The translations under genes and the position numbers were made by a program. Below, one piece after another: positions 1 to 11,436 of a stretch of 64,000 nt of DNA. Under the pieces are notes generated by a model. That model did no database searches. It was not told the DNA's origin and worked only from the letters and a program-made list of their open reading frames with translations. How positions within the stretch are numbered: position 1 is the first letter of the stretch; every line of letters starts with the position of its first letter. Source of the stretch: Phytophthora hibernalis (Eukaryota; Oomycota; Peronosporomycetes; Peronosporales; Peronosporaceae); contig JAAKBF010000093.1 in the NCBI GenBank assembly GCA_012656075.1, positions 1 through 64,000 of the forward strand. The letters run 5' to 3'.

Positions 1-1
1 G

Positions 2-3000
2 GGGGCCTATGCGAAGAATGCATCTACCCCTGCGCAAGCTAGTGCTCTTGCAGTTGATGTCTTGCGTGCCTCGGTTGGTGCCGAAAATACGAGGTCGCAT
101 GGATGGAAAAACCCATTTCCCGGTGACGAGTATGAGGTCCTGCTTCAAAAGGGATCTATCGGGCTGTGCATGAATATGAGCGTTCGTATGGGATCGGTAA
201 CTGTGACGAGCTTTCGTCGCCCTGAAGGGGTTTGATGGGACCAGCTGAAGCAAGTGGTATGATATCTGTAGGCGATGACTTGATTGCGGTGGACGGGTTT
301 CTTGTTCAAAGCCAAGAAGACTTTGCCCGTGTGGTTTCACGTCTAAAGTCACTCCGCCCAGTACTATTACGCTTCCGACGACCCGGCGGAAACGGACTTG
401 TGAACAGCATTAACCGGGACGTTCATGGGTACCGAAAAGGGCAACAATCGTCGATTGTTGGTCTGGACAATCCTCAACTATTTACAACTGGCATGTGGCA
501 CATGGGCGTCAGATATCTGTCTCCGAATCAGTGGGCTGCGGAGCTGCATGTGGATGGAGGAGGTATTCGACGACTGGGAGTCTTCTCCACGGAAAAAGAT
601 GCAGCCGTGGCATACAACCAATACATTCATCAGACGTACGGCAATGGTGCAGTCCAGTTTATGAACCCTGCAGGAAACGGAGCAAATGCGAATCTTCCTG
701 TTGCGATGTCTAACTTGCGCGAGATGCAGCCAGTTCAGCGTCGGAGACCACTTCTTCGTGCTGCGTTTACGGTGGAGCAAAAGGAGCAGCTACGTGCCCA
801 AATTATGGTTTTCAAGTTCACATCCACTGGCGGTAACATTCCGAATGAAATCCTAAGTCGTGCGTTGAAGACGACAGCCCACAACTATATCCAGCCAGGT
901 GCTGATCGGAAGAAACGGAAGAACTTCGCTCCTATCGTTATTGCTAAGCCCCTAAAGAAGTCAAAGCGAGGTCGCGGAAAGAAGAAAGCGTACTCGGATG
1001 AAGATGAGGATGAAAGTGATTCTGATGGTGATTTTTCGGCTCCAAAGGTCTTGAAGGAAGAAAAACCCGCTCGTCGATCAGGACGTAACGCCGGCAAGGC
1101 GAAAACGAAGTATGTGGAGGAAGAGCTTGATTTCGAGGCGAGCGATGAAGAGAAAGGCAAAAAGCCCCAACCGAAGGCAGCTCCGAAGGGCCCTCAAATC
1201 GACAACATTGTTAGCGTGCGTTTTCACAAGGACACGCCCACTAATTCTGAGGTTTATATGCAGTTCCTCATCAAGTGGAAGGACACTTCCTATCTCCACG
1301 TGAACTGGTTGTCTGTCAGAGAAATTGAAGAGTTCGGTCAACACGCGATCCAGCGGATGAAGCGATATCTTCAGAAGAATAGCCGCCAAGTGGAGGAGGC
1401 ACGGGAAACAGTTGTTGTTGGAAAAGAGAAGGATCTCAGCAACTACTTTAGTGACTCGTACATTGAGGTGGACCGTATTCTGAACGCGAAGGAGGTTGAG
1501 GAACCTGTGGAATCGAACCCGTACCTAGTCCATCTTCATGAGAAGGATGCTAGCGATACGGAAGAAGATGAATCGAAGGTGCCAAAGAAGAAGGGAATTA
1601 AGTATCTTGTGAAGTGGCGCGACATGAGCTACGTTGACTGCACCTGGGAATGGGAAGAACAGCTCACCGACGATCGTAAAATCGCCGCCTATCATCGTTT
1701 CAACCATCCTCCTATTATCAACGGTGCCCATCCCGCAACTTATGCTGATGTTCGACCAGAACCGAGCACGTGGGCGAAGTACCAGGAGTCTCCAGTGTAC
1801 AATAACCAAAATACGCTAAGATCGTACCAGCTTGAAGGCCTTAACTGGCTTACGTTTTGCTGGCACAACCGTCGCAATTGTATTCTGGCCGACGAGATGG
1901 GTCTTGGCAAGACTGTTCAAGCAACTTCTATCCTCGAGCATTTGCGTCAACGCGAGTTTATCAGGGGACCGTTCCTAGTCGTAGCCCCGCTTGCTACACT
2001 GGGTAACTGGAAGCGGGAGATTGAAACGTGGACTTCGATGAACTGTGTCGTGTATCATGACTCGGAGGGGGATCTGATATCCGTGCATTCATCCGTGAAC
2101 AAGAGTTCCACTTTGCGAGTGAAACTCATCGCAAACGGGGGATTTACAAGTTTAACGTCTTGGTCACATCGTACCAGACGCTGATGATGGATGCAGAGTT
2201 CCTCGACTCCATTCATTGGCGGTATATTGTGATCGACGAAGCACACAAGCTGAAAAACCGAGAGGCCAAGCTCCTCCAGGTGCTCCATGGTTTTACTTGG
2301 GATTCATGCCTACTGATGACGGGCACACCGCTACAGAATGGTGTGTTCGAACTTTGGTGTTTACTGAACTTCATCGAGCCCGATAAATTCCCAAGCCAGC
2401 AAGAATTTTATGACGAATTTGGTGATCTTAATACTGCGGAACAAGTTGCCCAGCTGCATGAACAGTTGAGACCATACATGCTGCGTCGTGTGAAGGAGGA
2501 TGTTGAGAAAAGCATTCCGCCGAAAGAAGAGACGATCGTCGACGTGGAACTCACAACGATGCAAAAGAAGTATTACCGCGCCATCTTTGAACGCAATCGC
2601 CAGTTTTTGAATATGGGTGCTACGGGCACTGTAGCCAACCTGGTCAACGTGGAAATGGAACTACGCAAGTGCTGCAACCACCCGTTCTTAATTCGTGGCG
2701 TGGAGGATAAAGAGTGTGCCGCGTTCGATGAGCAGCTACGAATGAAGGTTTTAATCCAAGCCAGTGGTAAGACGGTGCTGCTCGACAAATTGTTGACAAA
2801 GTTCCGACAAGAAAAGAAGAAGGTGCTTATTTTCTCACAATTCAAGATTATGCTGGACATTATTGAAGATATGTGCCAGCTACGAGGGTACACCATGGAG
2901 CGCCTGGATGGTTCTGTTCGCGGAAACTCTCGTCAGGCTGCAATCGATCGATTCAATAGCCCGGATTCGGACACGTTCGCGTTCCTGCTGAGTACCCGCG

Positions 3001-5221
3001 CTGGTGGTGTTGGTATCAACCTGATCGCGGCATCAGTAGTGATTTTGTTCGATAGCGACTGGAACCCTCAGAACGATCTTCAAGCTGTCGCACGTTGTCA
3101 CCGTATCGGTCAAACACAGTCGGTGAACATTTACCGTTTGGTCACGAAGAAAACGTATGAAGCGCAGATGTTTGAGATTGCGTCAAAGAAACTCGGAATG
3201 CACCATGCTGTGTTTGAGACTGGTGGAGTGCGCAACGAGTTTGACGGAGAAGATGACAGTAGCGGTAACATGATGTCTCTGATGTCATTGGATCGTGAGA
3301 AGGTCGAGATGATGATCAGATACGGAGCATATGCTATTATGGGAGAAGAGGATGAGCAGGACCCTGAAAACCGCGCCATCAACGAGCTCGATATCGACCA
3401 TCTGCTGTCGAATAGTCGAACCATTCGATATGATCCTACGAAATCTGGTGAAAATGCCGAAGGCGAAGAGGAGAATAGTGGAGATGGCGAGAGTGATGTA
3501 AAACCTGCGACTGTTTCTCAGACGACTGCTCTGTCGTTTTCGAAGGCGACATTCACGTCTGAGTCAGCAGACACGACGATTGATTTCAACGACGAAAAAT
3601 TCTGGGAGAAGGTCCTCGGACCAAAGCCTGTACAGGTGCTCATGACGAAGGTCCAAGAAGGATGGCTCAAGACGGCTTCGCAAGACGAGGTGAAAGACTT
3701 CATGTCACAATTGCGTGAGTTGGCTCGTGCAGTGGTAAAAGAGCGACAACGAGGCAAGTCCTTGGCAGATGCAGATCAGGTACTGGCGATCTTGATTGAG
3801 CTGAAGGTTACCGGTTGCGTTATCAAGGACGTTGTGAATGTGCGCGAGGTGGCCACCGAGTGGCTTCAGGTTATTGAACGACCCAGACGTCGGCGTAGCC
3901 AAGACATCGGAGACCAGCTGATGTATCTTGAGTTCCTTGACGGGCCGAAAGATCAGCCCCTGAAAAACAAAAGGGAGGTGGTGCTCGCCGCAAAAAACGC
4001 CGAAAGCAAATGGCCGAAGTAAGGATCCGAAGCTGGACAAGAGTGACGACGAAGAGTTTGCTGAAGATGAAATTGAGCCTCCTAAGCGCAAGAAGGCTGC
4101 TCACCAAGCTTCCGGTGGCAGAAACTCTCGAGCTTCATCGCCTAGTGGCCGTATGCTGAGTGGTATTCACATTTCACTTAAACGGTCGAAGGACACTGAG
4201 GATTTCAGCGTCGTAAAGGTGGCGAGCAAAATTAGCAAGGTGCAAAAGAAGCTTTGTAATGCGTCTGGGGACGCTGAGCCAACTGATGTTACTCCCACTA
4301 AAAGTAAGAAGCCGATTCGAAGGGAAAATTCCGCGGAGGGTGAAGACGAGGAGCACGCCGCGAGTGGTTCGGAGGAGGATGAGGAAGAAGAAGAGCAGGA
4401 AGAAGAAGAGGAGCAGGAAGAAGCAGAGGAGCATGAGGAAGCAGAGGAGGAAGAAGATGACTACGAGGAGGAGGAAACTGAAAAGAAACGATCTCGGAGC
4501 CGTCCCCACAAGAAGGCTAAGCTTACCCAGAAGGCGGCAAAGGACGACGTTGACCCCCAAGAAGATACCGAGATGTGGTGCCGCGTATGCTTCAGCGACC
4601 AAGGTTTCCTTGACGACCCTATTGTACAATGCGAGAAGTGCGCTGTTGCTGTTCACCAGGTAGGTGCAGCTGTTTGCTCATGGTCAGAACAATTTAATCT
4701 GACGCTGTTTTTGTGCAGTATTGTTATGGTATCGATGCAGTGCCAGAAGGAGACACACCGTGGTTCTGCGACTTCTGTGCTGGACCTACAGGTGCCCCTG
4801 CTGATACGGTAGGTCTAACTAGAGCTTGTTGGAATGTACGAGTCCGAAATCTGACATTTGTAATTGTAGACGTGCGCATTGTGTCCTTTGAAACGCCCGA
4901 AGTGCGCATTCAAGAAAACGCGCGAGGGCAAATGGGTACACGTGGTGTGTGCACTATGGGCCCCGGAGTTCAATTTTCCGATGTGGAGCGCATGAATGGA
5001 GTGAAGTACGTGGCTGCTGCCGTCAAAGAGATGAAGGGCACGACTTGTGCTCTGTGCGAAAAGGAGGACGGCTGCATCAAATGCTTCCGCGGCTCGTGCT
5101 CGACGTACTTCCACCCGCTGTGTGGTCGGGAGACCAGAGGCGCTTACGATATGTTTATGAAAGAAGGGGGCAGCTGCAAGCGTTCTGCAAGACACACCGA
5201 ACGCACCGGAAGCGTAGGTAG
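2..5221 (+). CDS. CHD-type chromatin remodeller with PDZ, AP2-like, double chromo, SNF2, PHD and ePHD domains (5' partial)
   Basis: ATP-dependent nucleosome remodeller, presumably nuclear. The coding frame is already open at base 2. Domains in order: PDZ-like (about 140-400), AP2/ERF-like DNA-binding fold (about 495-665), two chromodomains (about 1198-1380 and 1450-1710), SNF2 ATPase with Walker A DEMGLGKT near 1891 and DEAH at 2235-2246, helicase C with the HRIGQTQ motif near 3100, a long Glu-rich linker (4330-4490), a PHD finger (about 4570-4790) and an extended PHD (4870-5200). Two introns are clear: 4660-4718 and 4809-4869. The frame slips at about 226-229, 2067-2071 and 5166-5170, each in a run of G, and again between 3960 and 4020. 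The protein continues sensibly across each slip, so assembly error is likelier than a pseudogene. The ATPase core and double chromodomain are typical of CHD proteins; PDZ and AP2 are not. Confidence 0.9.
4660..4718 (+). other. intron in the PHD region of the CHD-like gene
   Basis: Begins GTAGGTG and ends TTGTGCAG. Splicing joins ..VHQ to YCYGID.. and completes the PHD finger. Length is 59 nt, normal for oomycetes. Confidence 0.85.
4809..4869 (+). other. intron between PHD and ePHD of the CHD-like gene
   Basis: Begins GTAGGTC and ends AATTGTAG. Splicing joins the PHD finger to TCALCPLK, the first zinc-binding cysteines of the extended PHD. Length is 61 nt. Confidence 0.85.
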
Positions 5222-5331
5222 ATTTAACTGAGGCTTCGAGCATGTCCTTCCTAGAAGTCTTCACTTTATGGCCTCTATGATAATGTAGCGGACTCGTTTA
5301 CCGTACATCGCGTACATTCCATCAAGCTGCT

Positions 5332-7801
5332 TCAAAGCATCTCGTACTCGCGAATCGCTCGCTCCAGTTGCGAGTCGAATTGTCGGATCCAGGACTGGTC
5401 GAGGAAGCGGTTAGCCTTGTTGGTCCATTCCAGTTCGTCCAGAGCCTTTGCAAGGTGATGGTACGATATCAACGAGGCCGACGCAGCAATTTCGACGGCG
5501 CGGTCAATTACTGAGCTCACGAAAGTGTCGTTCATCCCAGGAAGTGCCAACCGCCCGATCAGAGAACGCAAGTGGTTGGCACTCATGCCATCGCCTCCCT
5601 CCTCTTGCGCAGCTTTGAACTCGTTGAGAATGTTTTGTTTCGCTTTGGCTTTCATGACGGCGCTTTGCTTCTGGGTCGACTTGGTCTCTGGCTGTTTCCT
5701 TGGGCCATTGAGCTCTTTTTGAGTTGTTCACGCTGAGCCTCGTTGCGACGCGCAACGCGAACGAGCTCCTCGAACTCATCGACATCAATCGACCCGTTTC
5801 CGTCTTTGTCGATATGATCGAGGAAATCGCGGGCTTGGTCGGGTGTAAGCTGGATCTCCATCTGCGATAGCGTGTCGATCATCTCTTCGGGAAATACTGC
5901 CGTTGCCATCGGCATCGCAGAAACGGAAGAGGTCGATGACGCGAAGGCGTTTGCGCTTCATGTAGCTATCGATGCGCATCACGATGTCTCGAATCAAAGC
6001 TTGCTTTTCTTGTGTGCGCTGGTCGGTGGTTTGGTACGTTCCCGCGAAAGCAGAGTCAACGATACCTTCGTTTTTGTCGGCAGAAGCAGAGGTGCTAGCT
6101 GGAGCACCACCCCGTTGGATATTTAATGAGCTCGTTCCACGTTGCAGCGGTGAAGCTCGGGTTGCAGGCGCGGTGAAGGAATTATTAGGTTGAGTCATTG
6201 GCGAAGAGCGCGTCGGGTCCTTCTGCAAAGCCTTGTCTACACTTGCAATCGATCCACTAGAACCCCGTTTCAAAAGAGGTACTAGCGGCTTCATACCAGG
6301 GATACCAAGCTTCGGAAAGCTTGGAATGTGAGCTGAGACTCTGCAAAAAATAAACTAAGTTAGTCAACCAGATCGAGAACGAGATTTTGCAAGACTGCCC
6401 GTACCCGTTCGAAGTGTCTGGGAGTTGGTTGTTTTGTTTGTCTTGCACTTCGGGTCCCAGCGAAGCAGCTGGAGATAAATGGTCTTTACCTTCACCAAGC
6501 ATTTTCTTCAGTGAGTTCTGCCAGTCTCCATTCTTTGAAACTCGTCGTCGCAGTTCACCTGACTCTTGCTGGTTGTTTACGACACCAGTCTTCCCTTGTG
6601 TCGATTCATCAATGGAAGCAAACGAGCTTCGGTTTGTGGAATTTCTACTTAAAGAGAATCGCTCGAGGAGAGACCAAGCAGATCCGTTGTTGGTCTTTGG
6701 GATTGAGCGCGTTTGAGCATATTCGACTTGCTTGATTTGGGCACTAGCAATGCTGCAGAATCGCGTGATGACACGCGCTTGATGAATCCAGGAGCATGAG
6801 GGTAGGTGCTTCCCGTCAAGTCGGGCAAGTCTGTGAGGGAAATTTCGCCACCAGTGCGTTCAATGCTGCCTGTGCGTGTGAGTCGGTGACCTTCGCGAGC
6901 TGCGCTTAGACGTTGGGACTCCTCTAGGATAATTTTCATCTCGATTTCATCTGAAGCAAGGCAATGCAGGCACGAGAATGACAATATGTGAGCGTTTTTG
7001 AAGCAAAAGCAGCAGCCCTACCAGAACACGATACTTACTGACTTTGTCTTGAGCTTCAGCATCCTCCTCGTAGCCCAGAACGAAAATGTTTTTCTGTACA
7101 CTTCGGATAATACCATTGTAGATGCGCCCGTCAGCTAATTCCTTGAGAAAGCGGGTGCCTTCGGCCATTGACAGCTCTCGCCCTTGCTGCACGGGTGTAC
7201 CATTAAGACGTGGAACAGCCTTCCGAACTCGGCGACGCAGAAAGCTGCGAATGACACCCTGAATGAGCACAAGCCCCTTTCGAAATATAACACCCGAAGA
7301 GTAGAGGTACGCGTCCCCTTTTTCAAGAACTTGTTTTGCCGCAGCATCCTTGATATCGCGATTCGGCATCCGACAAACTTCGCAAAGTTGGAGGAGAAAC
7401 TCAAGCGTATCGGAGACGCTTACACCTGCAAGAACTTGTACAGGGCTGACGAGGAGAAGACAGGAGATGTGGTGTCGACCAGAATGGTCTCTCATCACGA
7501 ACGTCACGAACGCGATCGCTCGTGTCAAGAAAGCAGCCTACGATGCGATGGAACCAGGTAAAAATATTAGTAAAGTATAACATGCTTCTTTAGCAGATCC
7601 TACCTTGGCTTGCTTCGTGGTCATGGCAGAAAACTGCACTTGCTGCTCCGAAAAGAGGTCGAATTCACTCAAAGTCTCTAATAAAAGTTTGTGGAGAAAT
7701 GTGAAAGGAGGTCTCGCTAGTACTTTGCGACTCACGGCAGTCGTTTGCACGACGCCCATGAGCGCCTGGTACGTTCTCTCCACAAGAACATCAGAAGACA
7801 T
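5332..7801 (-). CDS. IFT54/TRAF3IP1-type CH-domain protein with C-terminal EF-hands
   Basis: Likely a cilium- or microtubule-associated calcium-responsive protein. Exons read from the start codon at 7801: 7801-7604, 7537-7039, 6950-6405 and 6340-5332, with GT-AG introns between. The N-terminus (RKVLARPPFTFLH, then AFLTRAIAFV and LEFLLQLCEV) resembles the calponin-homology-like domain of IFT54/MIP-T3. The middle is low-complexity and Ser-rich. The C-terminal part has EF-hand loops DADGNGSIS (about 5910) and DKDGNGSIDVDEFEE (about 5800). Frame breaks occur near 6665, 5910 and 5716-5720; the last is a run of T. The gene is convergent with the CHD-like gene, with about 110 bp between stop codons. 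Partial copies of it lie at 47.65 and 52.64 kb. Intact IFT54 proteins normally lack EF-hands, so the assignment rests on the N-terminus only. Confidence 0.6.
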
Positions 7802-7936
7802 TTGTTAGGGTTTTCGTGCAGGTCTTGTGTTGAAGCCGACAAAAACCAACGTGGTCTAAATATATGTATTGAGATGAACCTAACTTTTCGATGAACCTAA
7901 CTTTTTCGTTGAAAAACAACCATCACCATTTCCTGT

Positions 7937-8707
7937 TTGAGAATGGAAGCGCGTTGGAGCTTTCTCGCCCCATGGTGTGAGGTGTTAAAACACCATTCCA
8001 GATATTTCGACCCGGATCCCCTTGAGTATGTGTGGGAGATGGATGAAATTGTTCTCAAGTGTTCATGCCCCGTCGTCAAGAGGGGAAAGATGAGCTCACT
8101 TTTCAAAAGAGGTTTCATGGGGTGCGAGAGGCTTTGGCGCTGTTGGCAGCAGTTAAACACGCAGATTATAAAGCGTGGCGATATCTTCTCACTAGGTCAA
8201 ACTCGGTAAAGAAGGCGAAGAACTGTTCGAAGGTAGAATTGCGACGAAGGTTTTGCTAGACGTGGACCTGAAGGGACATGTGGATGAGAACAGGGAGACT
8301 GACTACGACTTCGTGCATTTCTGCGGACGCACCAACGAAACCACCCGAGCAAGGAATATCTGGAGGCACTGAACCGGATTGCCGAGCTCGATGATAAGGT
8401 GGTTTCTGGGGAACCTGGAGTAGAAATCAAAATGCCTGTGAAATTGGACCTAACGGGGCTGTCGGAGTTGGTTCAAGCTAACGAACTAGTAGATATTGTC
8501 GGATCTGAAAAGAAACTTTAAGAGCAGTGGAAGACGCAGAATCCAGAAAATTTGGAGTGTGGAGCTATCAGATGCGTTTTTATAGCGGAGTCGATGGTGG
8601 CAAATCTCAGGGTATTAATTTGACGCCAGAAATGGTTGAGATTCTGGTAGAGAAGAATATTCAGTTCTCGCTCCTGGCACTTGTGATAACTATCCAGCGT
8701 GAGGATA
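7937..8707 (+). pseudogene. 5' part of a Phytophthora-type multigene-family gene, interrupted by an LTR retrotransposon
   Basis: Coding-like segments in changing frames: a start at 7937, then a stretch containing KDELTFQKRFHG (about 8068), then KEYLEALNRIAELDDK (about 8354) and a last open segment from 8527 that ends exactly at the retrotransposon at 8708. The last codon before the element is split and is completed after it, at 14379-14380. I do not recognise a functional domain; the style is that of the large, poorly described families of Phytophthora. Several frame changes and an internal stop near 8520 make it non-functional as read. Confidence 0.55.
8703..8707. repeat. target-site duplication GGATA, left copy
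   Basis: The five bases before the left LTR are repeated exactly after the right LTR at 14374-14378. Confidence 0.9.
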
Positions 8708-9127
8708 TGTAGTAGGTCACACTTGAAAAACGCGAACACAGTCGGGGAAGCTGGCACTTCCTTCAGGTTCTTGCCGAGTGTATTGCACTTGCCGGCTTGG
8801 TAGTAAAGGTAAAAGTGAGAAAAGGAAACATGCACGCCGACTAGCTGCTCTACATCGCCTTCACTAGCGTCCCAGTGAAGACGCTCTACTCGACCATCCT
8901 ACAGATGTTGTCTACCTGCACCAGCTTGAGTCGGCGAGGGCATGCCAGCGAAGACCTCGTGTCTGCTGAGCCACGAGTCGGTGGCTGCGGTCTTCATCTT
9001 CAATACCGCAGCCCCGAGAGCCGCAGCACCATGGCTGACTGCAACCAGGTGCTGCTTCCTGCTGCCATTGCCACACTCGACTGCATTGCGTGGTCGTGGT
9101 TGGGCTTTCATGCCGCCACCCACTACA
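8708..9127 (-). repeat. 3' LTR of the Gypsy element (left copy)
   Basis: 420 bp with TG...CA ends; pairs with 13953-14373. The element is read on the - strand, so this is its 3' LTR. A purine-rich tract lies directly inside it. Confidence 0.9.
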
Positions 9128-9136
9128 GTCCCCTTC
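9128..9136 (-). other. polypurine tract of the Gypsy element
   Basis: Read on the - strand the sequence is GAAGGGGAC immediately before the 3' LTR, the expected place for the plus-strand primer. Confidence 0.65.
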
Positions 9137-9437
9137 AAGCCCAATTGGTGAAAAGGTTCATGCAAAATATATTACGTGTGGCACACCACTCGGTGATGTC
9201 CCGTTTATGCATATATCAGTACCACTCTATGTTGAAGTGGTGACACGTTGCCGTTGAAGTTAACTTGACCATGCAAATCTTTTGGTTATTGACCAAAACA
9301 ACCACTGTATCAAGGACAAACCTCAATTTAGTGACTGAAATGTCATTATCCATGATAAAACATGTAATCGCGATCAACGCCGCTTTGTCTGCGCTACTAG
9401 TGCTTGGAGGTGACCCTCCAGCTTAGCGTCTTTGGTT

Positions 9438-10446
9438 TTAGCGACGTACTTTTGCACAAGCGTACTCACGTCTTTGTGCATTGCACCTAAAGGCTCCCAC
9501 GAGTCCTCTATCGCTTCCAATCCATGCCACGACTAGGATTTCGTAGGACTGACTCCGGTCATGCCAGCGATGTTGCAGCAGCTCGCGCACACGGAGCATG
9601 ATGCCCTGAGCAGCCACGTGCTCCAGGAGCTCATCGGTCACTTCAAGGTCCTTGTCGGCGAAGAACTTGAGCCGCGAGGCGTGCACATCAAGTTCCTCGC
9701 CGGTTACAAGATGCTTGACCTTGAAGACGTTGTGTGATTGTGCTGCAGTGGCCAACCCACGTGACGAGCAGCTTGTACTGTCCTGTCTCGTCTACTCGAG
9801 AGCGAAGGACATAGTCGCCCACGTTGAAGTTGACGAGGTTGTCGCCCCGTTCCCTCTTCTTGTTGAGCAGTGTCTGCTTGAGGCGAGCGTCGGCCACTGC
9901 CCTGTGCATGTCTCGCACGCTAGCACGTAGTTGACCTAGACTTTCCTCGATCTCGGCCGAGGTTCTAGTTGGCTGCACACATGGAGCCACTTCTGGCCCA
10001 AGATATACCGCCTGCAACGACGAGGGGGGCTCCAGACCAGTGAAGAGCTCACCCGGCGTTTTGCCTGCCAGTGATGGCACGGCGGTATGGTTGAAGCTGG
10101 CTTGCACGATCGGTATGAGTCTTGGCCAGTCTCTATGGTTGAGATTGTAGCCTAAGATGAGCACTCTTAAGACTTGCAATATATATCGGTTCACACGTTC
10201 GACGGACCCGTTAATCCATGGGCTGTTTGTCGGTGAGAATATTTGCTTGCACTTCAACCGAGTGCAAAGCTCGTCAATCACTTCGTTCTTGAAGTGAGAC
10301 CCTTGGTCGCTAATCCAATCCCGAGGAATCCCGAAACGGCTATGCCAATACATTATGGAGTCGGCTGCAACCGCACTTGTAGGCGTCGCGCACTTGACCA
10401 GCTCGCAGTAGTGGCTAGCATACCAATAGATACTGCATGTCACCAA
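9438..10446 (-). CDS. Gypsy integrase with C-terminal chromo-like module
   Basis: The integrase core shows SDQGSHF (second catalytic Asp) and NGSVERVNR (catalytic Glu). Towards 9438 the frame changes and the protein continues with a chromodomain-like stretch (RWHDRSQSYEILVVAW, then WEPLGAM in a neighbouring frame). Such modules are typical of chromoviruses, where they steer insertion. A frame break lies between 9690 and 9755 and another near 9530. Confidence 0.75.
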
Positions 10447-10455
10447 ACGATTCGC

Positions 10456-10962
10456 CTAAATAGAGAAAGTCCCAATGCAATGCCTGGTTCCGCTCACTGC
10501 ATCGGTACGTTTCACTCCAGGGCCTCGGCACCAGCTTCCCCCTTTCACATCGTGGCACAGGAGGCAGCTCGCCAAAACCCTGCTCACGCATTGGCGGAGA
10601 TTCGGAACGTTGAAAATGCGGCCGAAGTGTGCCAGCTTGGCGTCCCTACCGCGATGACCCTGGGGACCGCAATGTGCAATGATGCACAAGCGGCGGAGCA
10701 GATCGATGGCCTCGGCTGGTATCCACACCCGTCTGTCCTTGCGCAGAACCCCATCGTCGCCCTCATCCAGCTCCGACAGCTCGGCCTTGTTTCCGAACTT
10801 GCGCTGAGCAGCAGCGATGGTGTCCATGTCAGGCCAAACAAAGTCATCATCATCGAGTGGCCGCAGTTGGAGTCGGTTCTGTTGCTGTGGCCTCGAGTTG
10901 TCACTCGCTTCACACTGGTAGTCGCTGGCATCCGTGCCCACCGTGACACCATATCTGCCCAC
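10456..10962 (-). CDS. Gypsy integrase N-terminal zinc-binding region and linker
   Basis: Contains HCGPQGHRG and CLLCHDVKGG, an HH-CC type zinc module that precedes the integrase core. It joins the RNase H region (upstream) to the core downstream, with frame changes at both ends. Confidence 0.65.
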   Translation of the reverse strand: MGRYGVTVGTDASDYQCEASDNSRPQQQNRLQLRPLDDDDFVWPDMDTIAAAQRKFGNKAELSELDEGDDGVLRKDRRVWIPAEAIDLLRRLCIIAHCGPQGHRGRDAKLAHFGRIFNVPNLRQCVSRVLASCLLCHDVKGGSWCRGPGVKRTDAVSGTRHCIGTFSI

Positions 10963-11082
10963 ACATTGTCCTCGCCAGCGATGTGATGGATTTCATAGCG
11001 GAACTCACCGAGTTTCATCGCCCACCGCAGCAGTTTTCCCTGATGTGCTTCTTCACTGTCGTATCGGGAGCGAACACGTGGA

Positions 11083-11436
11083 TTAAATTGCGGTGATCGC
11101 AAAACAATCGGAACCCTGCCGGTCGGAGAGAAGGTGTGGCAACTTATCACAAGCGGCTACAATGGCAAAAGCCTCCTTTTCAATCACACTCCCGTTTTCC
11201 TGCGACCCAGAGAAGGTCCCGCTTAGACAATAGAGCAGGCGGTGGGGTTGATCAGCCACCAGTTTGTCATTCTGCCACTGCTCCACGTCTGTCACAATGA
11301 CACTCCATGCTGAATCCGAAGCGTCCGTGAATACAGACAACACGCCATCGGCGCTCGGATGTGCCAGCATGGTCGCTGTCGCGAGGCAGTCTTTGACTTG
11401 ATCGAACGCAGCTAGCTCGTCTTCAGTAAACGTCAC
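11083..11436 (-). CDS. Gypsy RNase H region
   Basis: VFTDASDSAW carries the first RNase H aspartate and EKEAFAIV the following glutamate. The frame ends early, and the remainder of RNase H (RVPIVLRSPQFN, RWAMKLGEFRYEIHHI) lies in another frame between 10960 and 11110. Confidence 0.75.
   Translation of the reverse strand: MTFTEDELAAFDQVKDCLATATMLAHPSADGVLSVFTDASDSAWSVIVTDVEQWQNDKLVADQPHRLLYCLSGTFSGSQENGSVIEKEAFAIVAACDKLPHLLSDRQGSDCFAITAI

Noticed and set aside
4174..4656. - strand frame with a strongly hydrophobic Leu-rich stretch
   Set aside because: Antisense of the Glu-rich linker of the CHD-like gene.
8875..9243. Open frame in the left LTR, with a twin at 14121-14423
   Set aside because: Both lie in the LTR copies and are identical because the LTRs are; there is no protein evidence.
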